Positions 11,542-22,307 of a stretch of 64,000 bases of DNA are shown here, piece after piece. Below the pieces are notes generated by a model, which saw nothing but the letters and a program-made list of their open reading frames with translations, was not told the DNA's origin and did no database searches. The stretch's first letter is position 1. Each line of letters begins with the position of its first letter. This DNA comes from Aquarana catesbeiana (taxonomy: Eukaryota; Chordata; Amphibia; Anura; Ranidae): positions 166,061,099 to 166,125,098 of the forward strand of contig NC_133330.1 of the NCBI RefSeq assembly GCF_042186555.1, given 5' to 3'. A program made the position numbers and the translations under genes.

Positions 11542-12185
11542 GTGCAAAGCCTGCGGAAGGATCCTCGTATTAGTGGTATCAAGGAGAAGGACCAATACTG
11601 GCTGGCAACCCTCCTTGATCCACGTTACAAGGGTAAGGTTGCGGACCTTATCTTGCCGTCGCAGAGGGAGCAGAGGATGAAACATCTTCGGGAGGCCTTG
11701 CAGAAAGGTCTGTGCAATGCATTCCCAGAGACTGGGAGGTTACAAACTCCTGTTTCTGGACAACGTGTTGCTGAGGCTTCGGTCAAAGAAGGAGCGGTGG
11801 AGAAGGTGGCCATCTGACCAATGCGTTCAGACAATTTTTTAGTCCGCAGCCCCAAGGTATGATCGGTTCCAGCAACCATCGCCAGCATCTGTTTTACATG
11901 GTGCAGGAATACCTAGGGGCAAGATCTGACTTGGACACCTTTCCCACCGAAATTCCTCCGGGTTACTGGGTCTTGAGGATGGATCACTGGCCAGAGCTTG
12001 CACAGTATGCAATTGAGCTACTGGCCTGTCCTGCATCCAGCGTTCTTTCGGAACGCACATTCATTGCTGCTGGAGGCTTTGTAACCGATCACAGGGTTCA
12101 TCTGTCCACCAACTTGGTCGATTGACTGACCTTCATAAAAATGAATCAGTCTTGGATCACCACCAGCTACCAAGCACCTGATGCT
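11542..12185 (+). pseudogene. hAT transposase C-terminal fragment
   Basis: Reading pieces 11542-11814 and 11859-12122 (different frames) match the C-terminal half of the hAT transposase on the minus strand at 34384-35121. Landmarks are the QYWLATLLDPRYKGK segment and the hAT C-terminal dimerisation region with ELLACPASSVLSERTF. A frameshift lies near 11815-11858 and a TGA at 12123-12125 interrupts the terminal residues. The N-terminal half, including the BED finger, is absent from this copy, consistent with an internal deletion. It is not functional. Confidence 0.85.
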
Positions 12186-12332
12186 GATGTAACCGAATAC
12201 ATTTTTTTGAAATGTCAGATCTCTTTTCTGATGCTGAGTGACTATCCTGTTATGCTGAGTGACTATCCTCTTCCTCCTCAATGATCATGCTGATAGCTTG
12301 TAAGAATATTTTTGGTTCTGGGTGCCTAATTT

Positions 12333-13035
12333 TTCAGCCCCTGTTTAATAGGGGCCTGTAATTACAATTTTTGATGCAATACTTTGCAGAAGGGCTCGTT
12401 CCTGCGCTCCAACTAGAGTATCTGTGATGGGTTGCAGTGTTGTGGCACCAGCAACAGTGCCTAAGGCCCAATCCTTCAGCCCCTGTTTAATAGGGGCATG
12501 TAATTAAATTTTTGATGCTATATTTTGCAGCAGGGCTCGTTCCTGCGCTCCAACTAGAGTATCTGTGAGGGGTTGCAGTGTTGTGGCACCAGCAACAGTG
12601 CCTAAGGCCCAATCTTTCAGCCCCTGTTTAATAGGGGCATGTGATTACAATTTTTGATGCAATACTTTGCAGCAGGGCTCGTTCCTACGCTCCAACTAGA
12701 GTATCTGTGAGGGGTTGTAGTGTTGTAGCACCAGTGCCTAAGGCCCAATTTTTCTGCCCCTGTTCAACAGGGACATGTAATTACAATTCTTGATCTAATA
12801 TTTCACAGCAGGGCCCGTTCCAGCGCCCACCAAGAGTAACTGTGAGGACTTACAGTGTTGTGGCAACACCACCATCACCACCACCACCGAAGGCCCAATT
12901 TATCTGACCCTGTTCAACAGGTGTATGTAATTACAATTCTTGATCTAATATTTCACAGCAGGGCCCGTTCCTGCGTCCACCAAGAGCACCGTGAGGGCTT
13001 ACAGTGTTGTGGCAACACCAACACCTAAGGCCCCA
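12333..13035. repeat. Tandem repeats of about 140 bp in the hAT tail
   Basis: About five units share the landmarks CAGCCCCTGTTTAATAGGGG, GATGCAATACTTTGCAGCAG, CTCGTTCCTGCGCTCCA and GCCTAAGGCCCAAT, with increasing divergence toward the right. Four related units lie at 39175-39720 and one inverted unit at 34095-34280 in hAT copy B. This marks them as a family-specific 3' noncoding array. Confidence 0.88.
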
Positions 13036-14042
13036 ATTTCTGCAGAGTATATAGGGCAGGCTCCTACTTTCAAACATCCAACTTGCAAACGACTCCTACT
13101 TGCAAAACGGAAGGAGACAACAGGAAGTGAGATGAATTCTACCCCTAGGAAGGGAAATTCTCTCCTGTAAGAGTTAATATGGTAAAAATGTGTCTCCTCT
13201 CCACTGATGCTTTATCAACAATCCTTGTTTCACTAAAAACTCCAAATTGTCAAAAACATTTGTCATTGGGACAGAAAGTGAGGTGAAATCTTCTGAAGAG
13301 GTGCACAGACAGCAAAACAAATGTCACAGGGCTGATAACCCTTCCCTATGTTTTCCAAAAAGCTTAAAATAGATTTTTTGGCTGGAGCTACTTTAAAAAT
13401 TTACCAGTTCAAAATTACAAACAGATTCTACTTAACAACAAACCTACAGTCCCTGTCTTGTTTGCACCGCCTGTATACTGCTGTTCAGAGTATATAGGGC
13501 CTGGGGGCCCCACGCCTTTCCTTTTTTTAATTTGTGTGAGGGGTTCCCCTTAATATCCATACAAGACCCAAACGGCCTGGTAATGGACTGGGGGGGTAAC
13601 CATGCCGTTTGACTCACTGATTTTCATCCATATTGCCGGGACCCAACATCACATGAAAGCTGCAAGCAGTTTTAAATTACTTTTATTCCTTTAAAAATTT
13701 CATTTTGTGCAGGGACTGCTCTAAGCACAGCAAACACATACCACTTTACAGGCATACTATAGACACTCCCCAGGTACGATATTTAAAGGAATATTTCACT
13801 TTTTTTTCACTTTAAGCATCATTAAAATCACTGCTCCCGAAAAAACGTCCCTTTTTAAAACTTTTTTTTGCATTGATACATGTCCCCTGGGGCAGGACTC
13901 AAACCCTTTTTAGGACAATACCATGCAAATTAAGCTTTAAAATTAGCACTTTTGATTTTGAACATTCGAGTCCCATAGACTTCAATAGGGTTCTAAAGTT
14001 TGCGCAAATTTTCGGTCCGTTCACAGGTTCTGGTGCGAACCG
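13036..14042 (+). other. hAT copy A 3' terminal region
   Basis: This stretch is noncoding and matches 39730-40100 plus 41735-42340 of hAT copy B in the same order. Copy B carries a Tc1 insertion where copy A does not. The block at 13395-13420 is therefore the pre-insertion form of the Tc1 D site. Confidence 0.75.
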
Positions 14043-14252
14043 AGGGTTGTTGTATGGTCCATTCTTCCCATCATAGTTGTTCCTCCTCAAGATGTCCACC
14101 ATCTCCATCATCTCTATAAAGGCCATATTTGAGGCCTTAAATCTTCGCCTCCGGGATCAGGACATTTCTGCCTCCGGCTTTCATCCTCCTCATTACTGCT
14201 CTTATCGCACACCTGCTCTGTCTCCGCCATGTCGCTCCTACTGCGCACCGAA
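14042..14252 (-). pseudogene. Myb-like gene remnant of Harbinger copy B
   Basis: Read on the minus strand, an initiator methionine followed by AETEQV and then NNYDGKNGPYNNP align with MAESEQV and KADYDGKYGPYPYP of the intact gene at 51026-52300. The frame is shifted in between, and the DNA-binding C-terminal half is lost at the hAT junction. Its start corresponds to Met6 of the longer gene, which hints that Met6 may be the true start in the family. Confidence 0.7.
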
Positions 14253-14533
14253 CAGAAGGGGCGGGGAATATTCTAGAAAGAACGTCAGGGGCGACGCGGG
14301 CGGAGTTTCATGCATGCGCAGTGTATATCAAGATAACACGCATGTGTCGTACGTACGATCTGTGTGCGAAGGAAGGAGGAATGGAAGTGGCGAGCGTCCT
14401 AAACCAAGGTAAAATTTGAACTTGACCCATCAGTGGCCTATACCGATTCAAGATTGAGGCCCACATTGGGATAAGATTAGGAGAGTTTAGACCGACATTA
14501 GTGTTTTTGTCTTGTGTATTGTCTTACAGGAAA
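14253..14533. promoter_or_regulatory. Divergent promoter of Harbinger copy B
   Basis: This segment lies between the head-to-head Myb-like and MADF remnants and is conserved with 52301-52575. It carries a GC box (GGGGCGGGG at 14259-14267). Overlapping it is GAATATTCTAGAA (14266-14278), three alternating GAA/TTC units at perfect spacing, the form of a heat-shock element. A splice donor-like AGGTAAAA lies near 14410 and an acceptor near 14529, matching the intron before the MADF start in copy A. Function is inferred from conservation and position. Confidence 0.5.
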
Positions 14534-14534
14534 T

Positions 14535-15136
14535 ATGAATCAATTTAAGAACCCAGAATTTATGGCCAGGTGAAACACAGCATATATTATAATTAACCAG
14601 CTAGGACAGGGATATGCAATTAGCGGACCTCCAGCTGTTGCAAAACCACAAGCCCCATCATGCCTCTGCCTCTGAGTTTCATGCTTGTGGCTGTCAGAGT
14701 CTTGCTGTGCCTCATGGAACTTGTGGTTCTGCAACACCTGGAGGTCCGCTAATTACATATCCCTGAGCTAGGAGGTCAACGCTGGAGAAACTTCTGAAAT
14801 TTATGAAGACTCGGGTCCCCGATGCAACCATTGTGTTCTTGGAAAAGAAAATTGGGATCTTGAGGAACATGTATAAGAAGGAGCATAATAAGATCCAGAA
14901 ATCACTCAGATCAGGAGCAGCAGCAGCACAAGTGTGTGTACCCAGGCTGTGGTACTTCAACAAACTGTGGTTTCTGAACGACCAGACTGAAGCCAGGGAA
15001 TCACTTTCTACCCTTCCCTGCAGCCTTCCCTCCACCCTTCATTCAACCCCAGCAGAGGCTGACGAGGAACAACCTGGGTCTTCCATCCTGGAAGAAGGGA
15101 ATGCGCCCAGCTGGAGCCAGGTATATTATTTTTAGA
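14535..15136 (+). pseudogene. MADF-domain gene remnant of Harbinger copy B
   Basis: The start ATGAATCAATTTAAG (14535) follows an acceptor-like TTACAG. A stop arises after about a dozen codons, and a MITE (14607-14765) is inserted. Downstream, 14803-15136 encodes a MADF-like tail including AQVCVPRLWYFNKLWFLNDQ and a PSS/PAEA linker, matching DDIYVPRMWYYDRLHFLAGQ in the intact gene at 52576-53616. It is decayed and not expected to be translated usefully. Confidence 0.75.
14607..14765. mobile_element. hAT-type MITE, 159 bp
   Basis: The terminal inverted repeats begin CAGGGATATG and end CATATCCCTG, and the arms pair over about 45 bp each (GGACCTCCAGCTGTTGCA against GGTTCTGCAACACCTGGAGG). An 8-bp target duplication AGCTAGGA flanks it (14599-14606 and 14766-14773). 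It has no coding capacity. The 8-bp duplication assigns it to the hAT superfamily. Confidence 0.9.
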
Positions 15137-15310
15137 CATATTTGTCTGGCTTCAGTCTGGTTTGACAGAAGATGCAGGCTGGTGTAGTACCACAGCCTGG
15201 GGACATATATGTCATCTGCTGCTGGTCCTGATCTCTGGGAGTCCTGGACCAGATTGGGCCCCAAATTATATGGACTCCTCAAGCTACCAATTTTATTTTC
15301 CACAGACTTG
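15137..15310 (-). repeat. Inverted copy of the MADF exon in the 3' part of Harbinger B
   Basis: Read on the minus strand this block encodes AADDIYVPRLWYYTSLHLLS, preceded by a GSLRSPY segment. That is the same region encoded on the plus strand at 14826-15000. The counterpart in copy A is 53624-53772. A polyadenylation signal (AATAAA near 15392) lies downstream, so the block would sit in the 3' part of the transcript. Confidence 0.8.
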
Positions 15311-16039
15311 ATGTGTGCCCTGGGGGCCAAAAGGCTTCGCAAATTCCAAAAGTTTCTCCAGCGTTGCCTTCCTCTTTATTTTGTTCCCCAGAATAAATGG
15401 ATATTTTATTTTTAGAAAATACTTGCCTATGTGTTTTTCTACAAAAAGGACAGTTTGTTTGTGAGTAGGCAGGTACATTTCTAAAAGACAATGTCAAATT
15501 AATAAGGGACACCAACCTCCTTGAGGTTAATAAAAAATACAAGATAATAATGTTATTGTGGTAACTTGATACACAAATAAAATTATAGAATCACTAGAAA
15601 ATTATTTTTCAATAATCCAAAATAAAGGAGATCTTGATGAAAAAAAAAAAACACTATAAAATAAAAATTTTAAACATTATTACGGAGATCTGGATTTTGA
15701 AAATTAAAAGATTATTCATGAGATCACAAGAAATAATCAAGAAATAAGTTTGTGAGAACTATGTGTGAATGTGAGCAGCAAAACAACTTCATTATTCTAG
15801 CATTATAAAGAAGAAAAGTATGCGTCGTTTTTAGTAAGTCAGAACAGCATACAGACGAGCTTTAGAACATGTTCTCTTTCTAGGTCCGTCAGAATTTGAC
15901 GTAAAAAGTCAGATGGGGCATACACACGATTGGAATATATGATGAAAAATTCCCATCTGACTTTTTCTGTGTACACAGCATTAGATGTTCTGGGATATTA
16001 AGGGCTTTCATAGCTGTGGGCGTTGTTATAGCTGTATAA

Positions 16040-16473
16040 TGCCCTGTACACACGATAGGATTTTCCGATGGAAAATGTGTGATAGGACCTTGTTGTCAGA
16101 AATTCCGACCGTGTGTAGGCTCCATCACACATTTTCCATAGGAATTTCTGACACACAAAGTTTGAGAGCTTGCTATAAAATTTTCCGACAACAAAATCCG
16201 TTGTCAGAAATTCCGATCGTGTGTACACAAATCCAACGCACAAAGTGCCACGCATGCTCAGAATAAATTAAGAAACGAAAGCTATTGGCTACTGCCCCGT
16301 TTATAGTGCCAACGTACGTGTTTTACGTCACCGCGTTCAGAATGATCGGATTTTCCGACAACTTTGTGTGACCGTGTGTATGCAAGACAAGTTTGAGCCA
16401 ACATCTGTCGGAAAAAATCCATGTATTTTGTTGTCTGAATGTCCGATCAATGTCCGACCGTGTGTACAGGGCA
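16040..16473. mobile_element. Harbinger MITE 1
   Basis: The termini are TGCCCTGTACACACG and CGTGTGTACAGGGCA, with TAA on both sides (16037-16039 and 16474-16476), a Harbinger-type 3-bp target duplication. The left 240 bp match the reverse complement of the right end of the complete Harbinger (54380-54616), and the right end matches its left end. It is therefore an internally deleted derivative of that family, without genes. Confidence 0.92.
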
Positions 16474-16485
16474 TAAGAGTTCCAA

Positions 16486-16870
16486 ATAATGTCAGAAAAG
16501 TAAAATCCTTCTCTCACCCCCAGTCCCAACAGATATATACTATCAAGGATTTTATCTTATGCGACGCGGTGGGTGTAGTTTATGCAGTCAAATGTCAATG
16601 CAACTTTATATACATTGGCAGAACAAAAAGAGCGCTAAAGGATAGCATGGAAGAACATGTCAGAAATATTAAAAAGGGTTTCGATAAGCATTTTTATCTA
16701 TACATTTTAGAGATTTTCATAATAAAAGTACAGCTGGTATGGAATTTTGGGGTATTGAGGCCCCTAAACACCACTGGAGAGGTTCCAATTACATAAGAGA
16801 AATTATTAAACGTGAATCCTGGTGCATTCACCAGTTGGGTTCCTTGGCCCCGGTGGCTCAAACAAAGAAT
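16486..16870 (+). pseudogene. Penelope-like element GIY-YIG endonuclease fragment
   Basis: The frame 16368-16796 includes VVYAVKCQCNFIYIGRTKRALKD..EEHVRNI, the GIY-YIG nuclease signature with the following Arg and Glu region typical of Penelope-like retroelements. In another frame downstream, REIIKRESWCIHQLGSLAPV matches the usual C-terminal end of these nucleases, so at least one frameshift is present. The reverse transcriptase part upstream is missing. The nuclease would nick target DNA for retrotransposition. This copy is a remnant. Confidence 0.78.
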
Positions 16871-16960
16871 TTGATTTAAAATGTTTTTTAAGCAATTATT
16901 AGGCGCCTAACCGCTCCTTGTTCCGCATTTTAGCACGGAGAAATTTTTAGATATTAAATA

Positions 16961-17650
<690 letters not shown>

Positions 17651-18480
17651 TATCCCCCCCCTTTGTTTCGATCCGGAGGGAGGAACACCAGCACCCGTCA
17701 TGGTTGGGACACCTCTGTGCTGGCTGTCAGCCACGTAGGCCCAACCTTTTTTTCGGGTGCGCTTCCAGGTACGTCCCACCCTGGATCTTAACAGGGTCCT
17801 ACATTTCCCTATACTCCCCCCTTGTTTCGCACCGGAGGGAGGAACACATAAACCAGTCACTAAGAATGGGACACCTCTGTGCCAGCCATTCGCTGCGTAG
17901 GCCCATTTCTTTTTCCGGGTATGTTTCCACCAGCACTTCACCTTGAACCATGGGCTCCCACTAATCTCTCTATCCCTTCCACCTTCTGGCCACGGGATCC
18001 TCCTTTTCCCTCCCACAGACCTACTCTCCTGGGACTGTTGGGGACCCATTTCCATGAAATCTGTCAGGGACTGACCCCTCTCACTACCTGACGCAACACT
18101 AACCAACAACATCTGTTTATCAGGTTCACTAACCCCTGTGTGGTTACCCTTGGCAACCAAATCATCTGAGATCAACACCACATACTTCTGTTTAACCTCG
18201 ATAGCAATGTTCCACAAGGGGTTATTTAATTCAATATTATCATCATCATCAAGACCTCTTGTCACCTGGTTTGCTAGGACAGGGTCTAGGGAGGGACCAT
18301 CTACAGGCAAGCAGTTACTCCCTATGGGACATTCCCGCAGTTTCACATCGCTCCCGGTTGTCCAACACTCCAATAGCGACTGTCCTACCAACACACATTT
18401 TGCGCCACATTTTTCCACACCAATCTCTTTAACCATTTCTGTGTCCATTGGTACCTCAACCAATACCTCTGAGTTGTCCG
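17651..18480 (-). CDS. LTR element second reading frame, unknown product
   Basis: An open frame of about 285 residues continues the zinc-knuckle frame but is shifted by -1 relative to it. The overlap lies around 18390-18480. Composition in this frame looks natural from about 18480 on, while the tail of the upstream frame looks out of register. The protein must therefore be produced by -1 frameshifting, or else a one-base indel has broken one long gene. No canonical slippery heptamer was seen in frame. The C-terminal part contains a tandem pair of related segments (each with HRGVP and GVPPSG), matching a DNA duplication at 17655-17930. I do not recognise a domain. The frame runs to 17609, into the LTR. 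Confidence 0.5.
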
Positions 18481-21228
18481 ACAGTGCTTCTCATACACTT
18501 TTTCATTACAGTTACCAACACTGCCATTTCCTGTCAAAGTGTCTCCGGGTACCTCAAACTGCACCTCCCTGCGAGTGATGGATTGAATTCCCACTACTGC
18601 TGCGTCTTTTCCGGGCCCTTCCCTTTCACGAGGTCTAGCGGGTGAGACAGCACACGCGCCATGTACCAACCACTGCTCAGCTGCACCTCGGATCGCACCA
18701 GCAGGAATGCACCTCATCACACCAGCATACGGAGAGACTTCTACTATGTCTATCATTTCTGATTCCTTTAGCAGTTCCCCTGAACGCCTTCCGCACATAA
18801 CTGTCGCTGGAAGCATTCTCGCAGAGAACAGCGAGACCACTTTCTGCAAAAGTAACCAACATTGCAGTAACCAATTTTTATCAACATTGCTTAACATCGC
18901 CTGTACCACGTGTCTCCACTGATTGGTACTACGCAGTACCAGGTCGCCCATCTGCGGTGGATACATGCAGGTATACAGCGGAAAGATTTTCACCAATTCC
19001 AACAACATCTCAGTTATTTCTAGACATGCCACATCTAAACACAGAACTCTAGGGACTTTTCCCTTACTAACGACGTGGAGGGGCTCATTTGCTAAGGCTT
19101 GAGAGGCTGAGACACTCAAAGAGACCTCCACCTCAGAGGCCACTGACAAAACTTGCGGCTCCCAATGAGCACCGCTAAATGCATGTGTCACACTCATTGT
19201 CTCATTTTCAGCAACACTGAGCCCTTCCAAGTCCCTATCCATTATCCCATCATCCTGGCACTCAACATGACTCATCTCTTTTGCTGTGGACAAAACTTCT
19301 GCTATATATGCGCCCTTTTCCGATCCTTCCGCCTGGAGGGGGTTAAGTTCTGCAACAGCCAACGCACCTGTGTCTACTGGCTTTGCAGCCTCTCCATTTG
19401 TCACAGCAGCAATAGTGTCCAGCTTACTATTACCTTCAGAAATTTCTTTCCACCACGCTATCACCTTAATGGCGAGACTATCCCAGTCTATCCTGTCTGT
19501 GCTCCAGTCATCAGCACTCTGTAGCACTGCTCCCTCTGCCCATGGAGACACAGGTGGACAGAGTGGTTTAGCAGCAGACAATCTGCACCAGTCACTGTCA
19601 ACCACATCAGATTGTGATAATACATACTCCCTCATTTGAGCTATTTTCCCATTGTTTTCCACCTGAGCAGTATCAGAGCTGTCCTGGAGCCCCGCCGGCT
19701 CCAACACTGGGAGTCCTCCTGAGATTTCCTGGGACAACTCTGCTGCACTACCTGTGGTTACCATGGGAGACACCAAACCATCAACATTGTCAGTAATACA
19801 CTTTTCAACATCATCATTACTTTTGAATACATCACAATAAGTACACGTATCATCAGCCATAGACATAGCAGTGTTATAAGCTTTAACAGGCTGTTTTTGG
19901 TCAGAACACACAGCACCCCGTGTAACGCTCAGCACACCACCCTTCCTCTCCAAAGGCATTCTTTTGCCCACTAGGGCGGCTCCACAGTTGTCCTGGGAAA
20001 CCATGTGCCTCACCACTGCGGGCTCCTGGGAGGTTTCCCTGGGCATCTCTGTAGCACCTGTCACTAGGGAACCTGGCACACAAACTGTATTGGTCACCCC
20101 TAGGTTACCACTTCCAGCACTCTGGTGGATTACACCAGGTACATACAGAGTCCAGTCTTTTTGAGTTCTTAACCTTGCTGCAGGTTGAGCTTCAACCTGT
20201 GTCTCCCCACTACTCGGGGTAGCAAACTGCAGCAAGTCCATTTTTACCACTTCTGCTGATCTCCCAGCCGGATATACTCCCACTTCACTGGGATCAGTCC
20301 CGCAAACTGCAACAGTCTTACCATAATCTGTAGCAGGTAACTCTGGCTTCATTTGAGTACGTTGTCTATCCTTTATCGCACTTTTACTGACTAACTCTCC
20401 CTGGTGGCCATGGGATGAAACTGCAGCAGCCACTTCTGACTCCTTAGCACCCCCTGCAGGCACAACAGGTACTTCCTCACTGTTGCCAGAGGTGACTGAA
20501 AATAGGTTTGCACAAAAATCTGGGCTTGCAGACAAAGACTTCTGCCCAGTAACCACATCTCCAGGCATGTTCCATAACCTGGGACAAGAAAAAATTTCAT
20601 GTCCCAGTTGACCACATTCCAGGCATGGTACATTTTTACACATATCTTTAATGGGATGCCGCTCCACATCTCCACTGTATCTCCTCCTTCCGGTTAACAC
20701 CCGATCCCTTGTTGCTAAGGGAGATGGCACTCTTCCAGCTGTACTTTGCTGACTCTCCCAAAAGAAGCGACTTTGCGCTCCTTGAAGCATTGTTGCTTTA
20801 AACATGCCACGATCCTCTGTCGGCAATACGTTTTTCGCATAGTCCACAGACTTGACATCACTGCCGTTGCTACGGGCAACCACATACTTGTCAAACTTCT
20901 GATAAGCCTTTTGGACACTCCTGGGACTTAAATCAGGCTTTCTAAACATTGTTGCAGACCTCTGTCTGGCCGTGTCGCCTTGTATTGGAGACTGAGACAA
21001 AGGGCACTTGGAGATAACATGCCCCCACTCTCTGCACCGAAAACAGCGCTCTTGCTTCAGAGCCTTGACAGGGCTTCCCAAATTGCATCCTCTTGTAAGC
21101 TTGGGACTTTGCACCTTAATAGCTGGCCTGCTTGCACCAGCGTTGCCAGGGGCAACAGCATGCACTTCCCCTTTAAGTGTAGCAAAAAAACAGTCTGCAA
21201 TATTCTCCGGCAGGCTCAAACTCTTGCT
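18385..21228 (-). CDS. Gag-like zinc-knuckle protein of the LTR element
   Basis: A long open frame of about 945 codons (stop at 18385) opens just after a TGA near 21231. In frame, only a TTG is available near the start. An ATG at 21228 in another frame would join it only through the run of seven T at about 21183-21189, so the start is uncertain. Two CCHC zinc knuckles are clear: CFRCREWGHVISKC and CLECGQLGHEIFSC, about 130 residues apart. CCHC knuckles are typical of retroelement nucleocapsids and bind RNA. The remainder is long, acidic and low in recognisable domains; no capsid, protease or polymerase motif is evident. The capsid part of Gag seems to be missing, which is unusual. It is probably the only protein of a parasite of another LTR family. 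Confidence 0.65.
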   Translation of the reverse strand, partial: SKSLSLPENIADCFFATLKGEVHAVAPGNAGASRPAIKVQSPKLTRGCNLGSPVKALKQERCFRCREWGHVISKCPLSQSPIQGDTARQRSATMFRKPDLSPRSVQKAYQKFDKYVVARSNGSDVKSVDYAKNVLPTEDRGMFKATMLQGAQSRFFWESQQSTAGRVPSPLATRDRVLTGRRRYSGDVERHPIKDMCKNVPCLECGQLGHEIFSCPRLWNMPGDVVTGQKSLSASPDFCANLFSVTSGNSEEVPVVPAGGAKESEVAAAVSSHGHQGELVSKSAIKDRQRTQMKPELPATDYGKTVAVCGTDPSEVGVYPAGRSAEVVKMDLLQFATPSSGETQVEAQPAARLRTQKDWTLYVPGVIHQSAGSGNLGVTNTVCVPGSLVTGATEMPRETSQEPAVVRHMVSQDNCGAALVGKRMPLERKGGVLSVTRGAVCSDQKQPVKAYNTAMSMADDTCTYCDVFKSNDDVEKCITDNVDGLVSPMVTTGSAAELSQEISGGLPVLEPAGLQDSSDTAQVENNGKIAQMREYVLSQSDVVDSDWCRLSAAKPLCPPVSPWAEGAVLQSADDWSTDRIDWDSLAIKVIAWWKEISEGNSKLDTIAAVTNGEAAKPVDTGALAVAELNPLQAEGSEKGAYIAEVLSTAKEMSHVECQDDGIMDRDLEGLSVAENETMSVTHAFSGAHWEPQVLSVASEVEVSLSVSASQALANEPLHVVSKGKVPRVLCLDVACLEITEMLLELVKIFPLYTCMYPPQMGDLVLRSTNQWRHVVQAMLSNVDKNWLLQCWLLLQKVVSLFSARMLPATVMCGRRSGELLKESEMIDIVEVSPYAGVMRCIPAGAIRGAAEQWLVHGACAVSPARPREREGPGKDAAVVGIQSITRREVQFEVPGDTLTGNGSVGNCNEKVYEKHCRTTQRYWLRYQWTQKWLKRLVWKNVAQNVCW

Positions 21229-21514
21229 TCATCTCTGCAGTCACTCCACCACACTTTTGCGCTTTCCAGCAAAAAATGAAGCACTGTTACTTTAAAGCAA
21301 GTTGCTTTTCACTTCATGCAAGCTTTCCTCACCTGCACAGTGCACACACAGATTGTGCTGTCTCATGCACACAAACACAGTTCATCAATTTAACTTCTGC
21401 GCAATGCAGTTTGCCTGGCTGCCACACACCGCTAGCAGCAATTCCTGAAATGACTCACTACTGGCGCAGAGACCCGGACTTCACCGTCTGTCTTGCCCGC
21501 ATTCGAACACCACT

Positions 21515-22091
21515 TGTAATGTTTGGGGTATTTAGCTCAAGCGATAAATGCGTTTTTAGTGCAGTGAGTCCACCTCAGACAGGCATTATAGTTAAGGGCC
21601 TGGTAGCCCACGTTTATTAAACCGAAAAACAAAAGCAAAAAGGTCCATTCAGGATTCCCACGCAGGGGGTTTAACTTCATTAAGCATTCCAAAAATAAGG
21701 AAAACATACCAAGCCACCTGGCTCTCTTGTCAGCAGTTCCTCTGCTTGCTCTCAACAGATTTGCCAATTCTTTACAGCCCCCTGGACTCACTGGCTTCCT
21801 CAGTCTCCCCGACTCTCAAGGCTGGCCAGCCTTTCCCAGTCCCTGGGCAAAGGATCCCCTTTACATAGGCTGCAGACTCCCACAGGGCAGACCACTCTCC
21901 AGACACAGGTCTGTCTTCACACAGCAGTAGCAACAAGCTACACACACTCCACCTTCCTCCACCCTCTGCTCTCACTAGCCCCTCGTTATATGGGCTGTGT
22001 GCACCTGGGCACACAACCTGCTGGCTCTCCATAAGACATGGACACAGGGTTAGAGATCCCATCCCTTTTCCCAGTGACAGGGACTATTACA
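21515..22091 (-). repeat. 5' LTR (minus-strand orientation)
   Basis: A copy of the repeat at 17076-17650, with TGTAAT and ATTACA ends. It is followed on the right by the TA tract. As the 5' LTR on the minus strand it should contain the promoter; I did not locate a convincing TATA box. Confidence 0.9.
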
Positions 22092-22307
22092 ATATATATA
22101 TATACACAGTGGGGACAGAAAGTATTCAGACCCCCTAAAATTTTTCACTCTTTGTTATATTGCAGCCATTTGCTAAAATCATTTAAATTCATTTTTTTCC
22201 TCATTAATGTACACACAGCACCCCACATTGACAGAAAAACACAGAATTGTTGACATTTTTGCAGATTTATTAAAAAAGAAAAACTGAAATATCACATGGT
22301 CCTAAGT

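Larger units (their letters stand above)
1268..14042 (+). mobile_element. hAT transposon copy A, internally deleted and nested
   Basis: The left end GGGATGAGC at 1269 matches the left end of the better-preserved copy at 33064. The right part (13070-14040) matches 39740-42340 closely, including the stretch around CATTCGAGTCCCATAGACTT. The right terminal GCTCATCCCT is missing: at about 14042 the sequence changes to Harbinger sequence. Inside are a 5' leader with about 45-bp repeats (10750-11540), only the C-terminal half of a transposase (11542-12185), tandem tail repeats (12333-13035) and a Tc1 insertion (1621-10641). It is non-autonomous as it stands. The insertion lies within another hAT coding fragment (1-1268). 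Confidence 0.7.
14042..15985 (+). mobile_element. Harbinger copy B, 5'-truncated
   Basis: The sequence matches the right half of the complete Harbinger at 47830-54616 in the same order: antisense Myb-like exon, divergent promoter, MADF exon, inverted MADF block and 3' tail (compare 15745-15810 with 54205-54290). The transposase half is absent; homology starts abruptly at the junction with hAT copy A. The right end is diverged and no clean TGCCC terminus is seen. A 159-bp hAT MITE interrupts it (14607-14765). Both genes are broken here. Confidence 0.8.
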
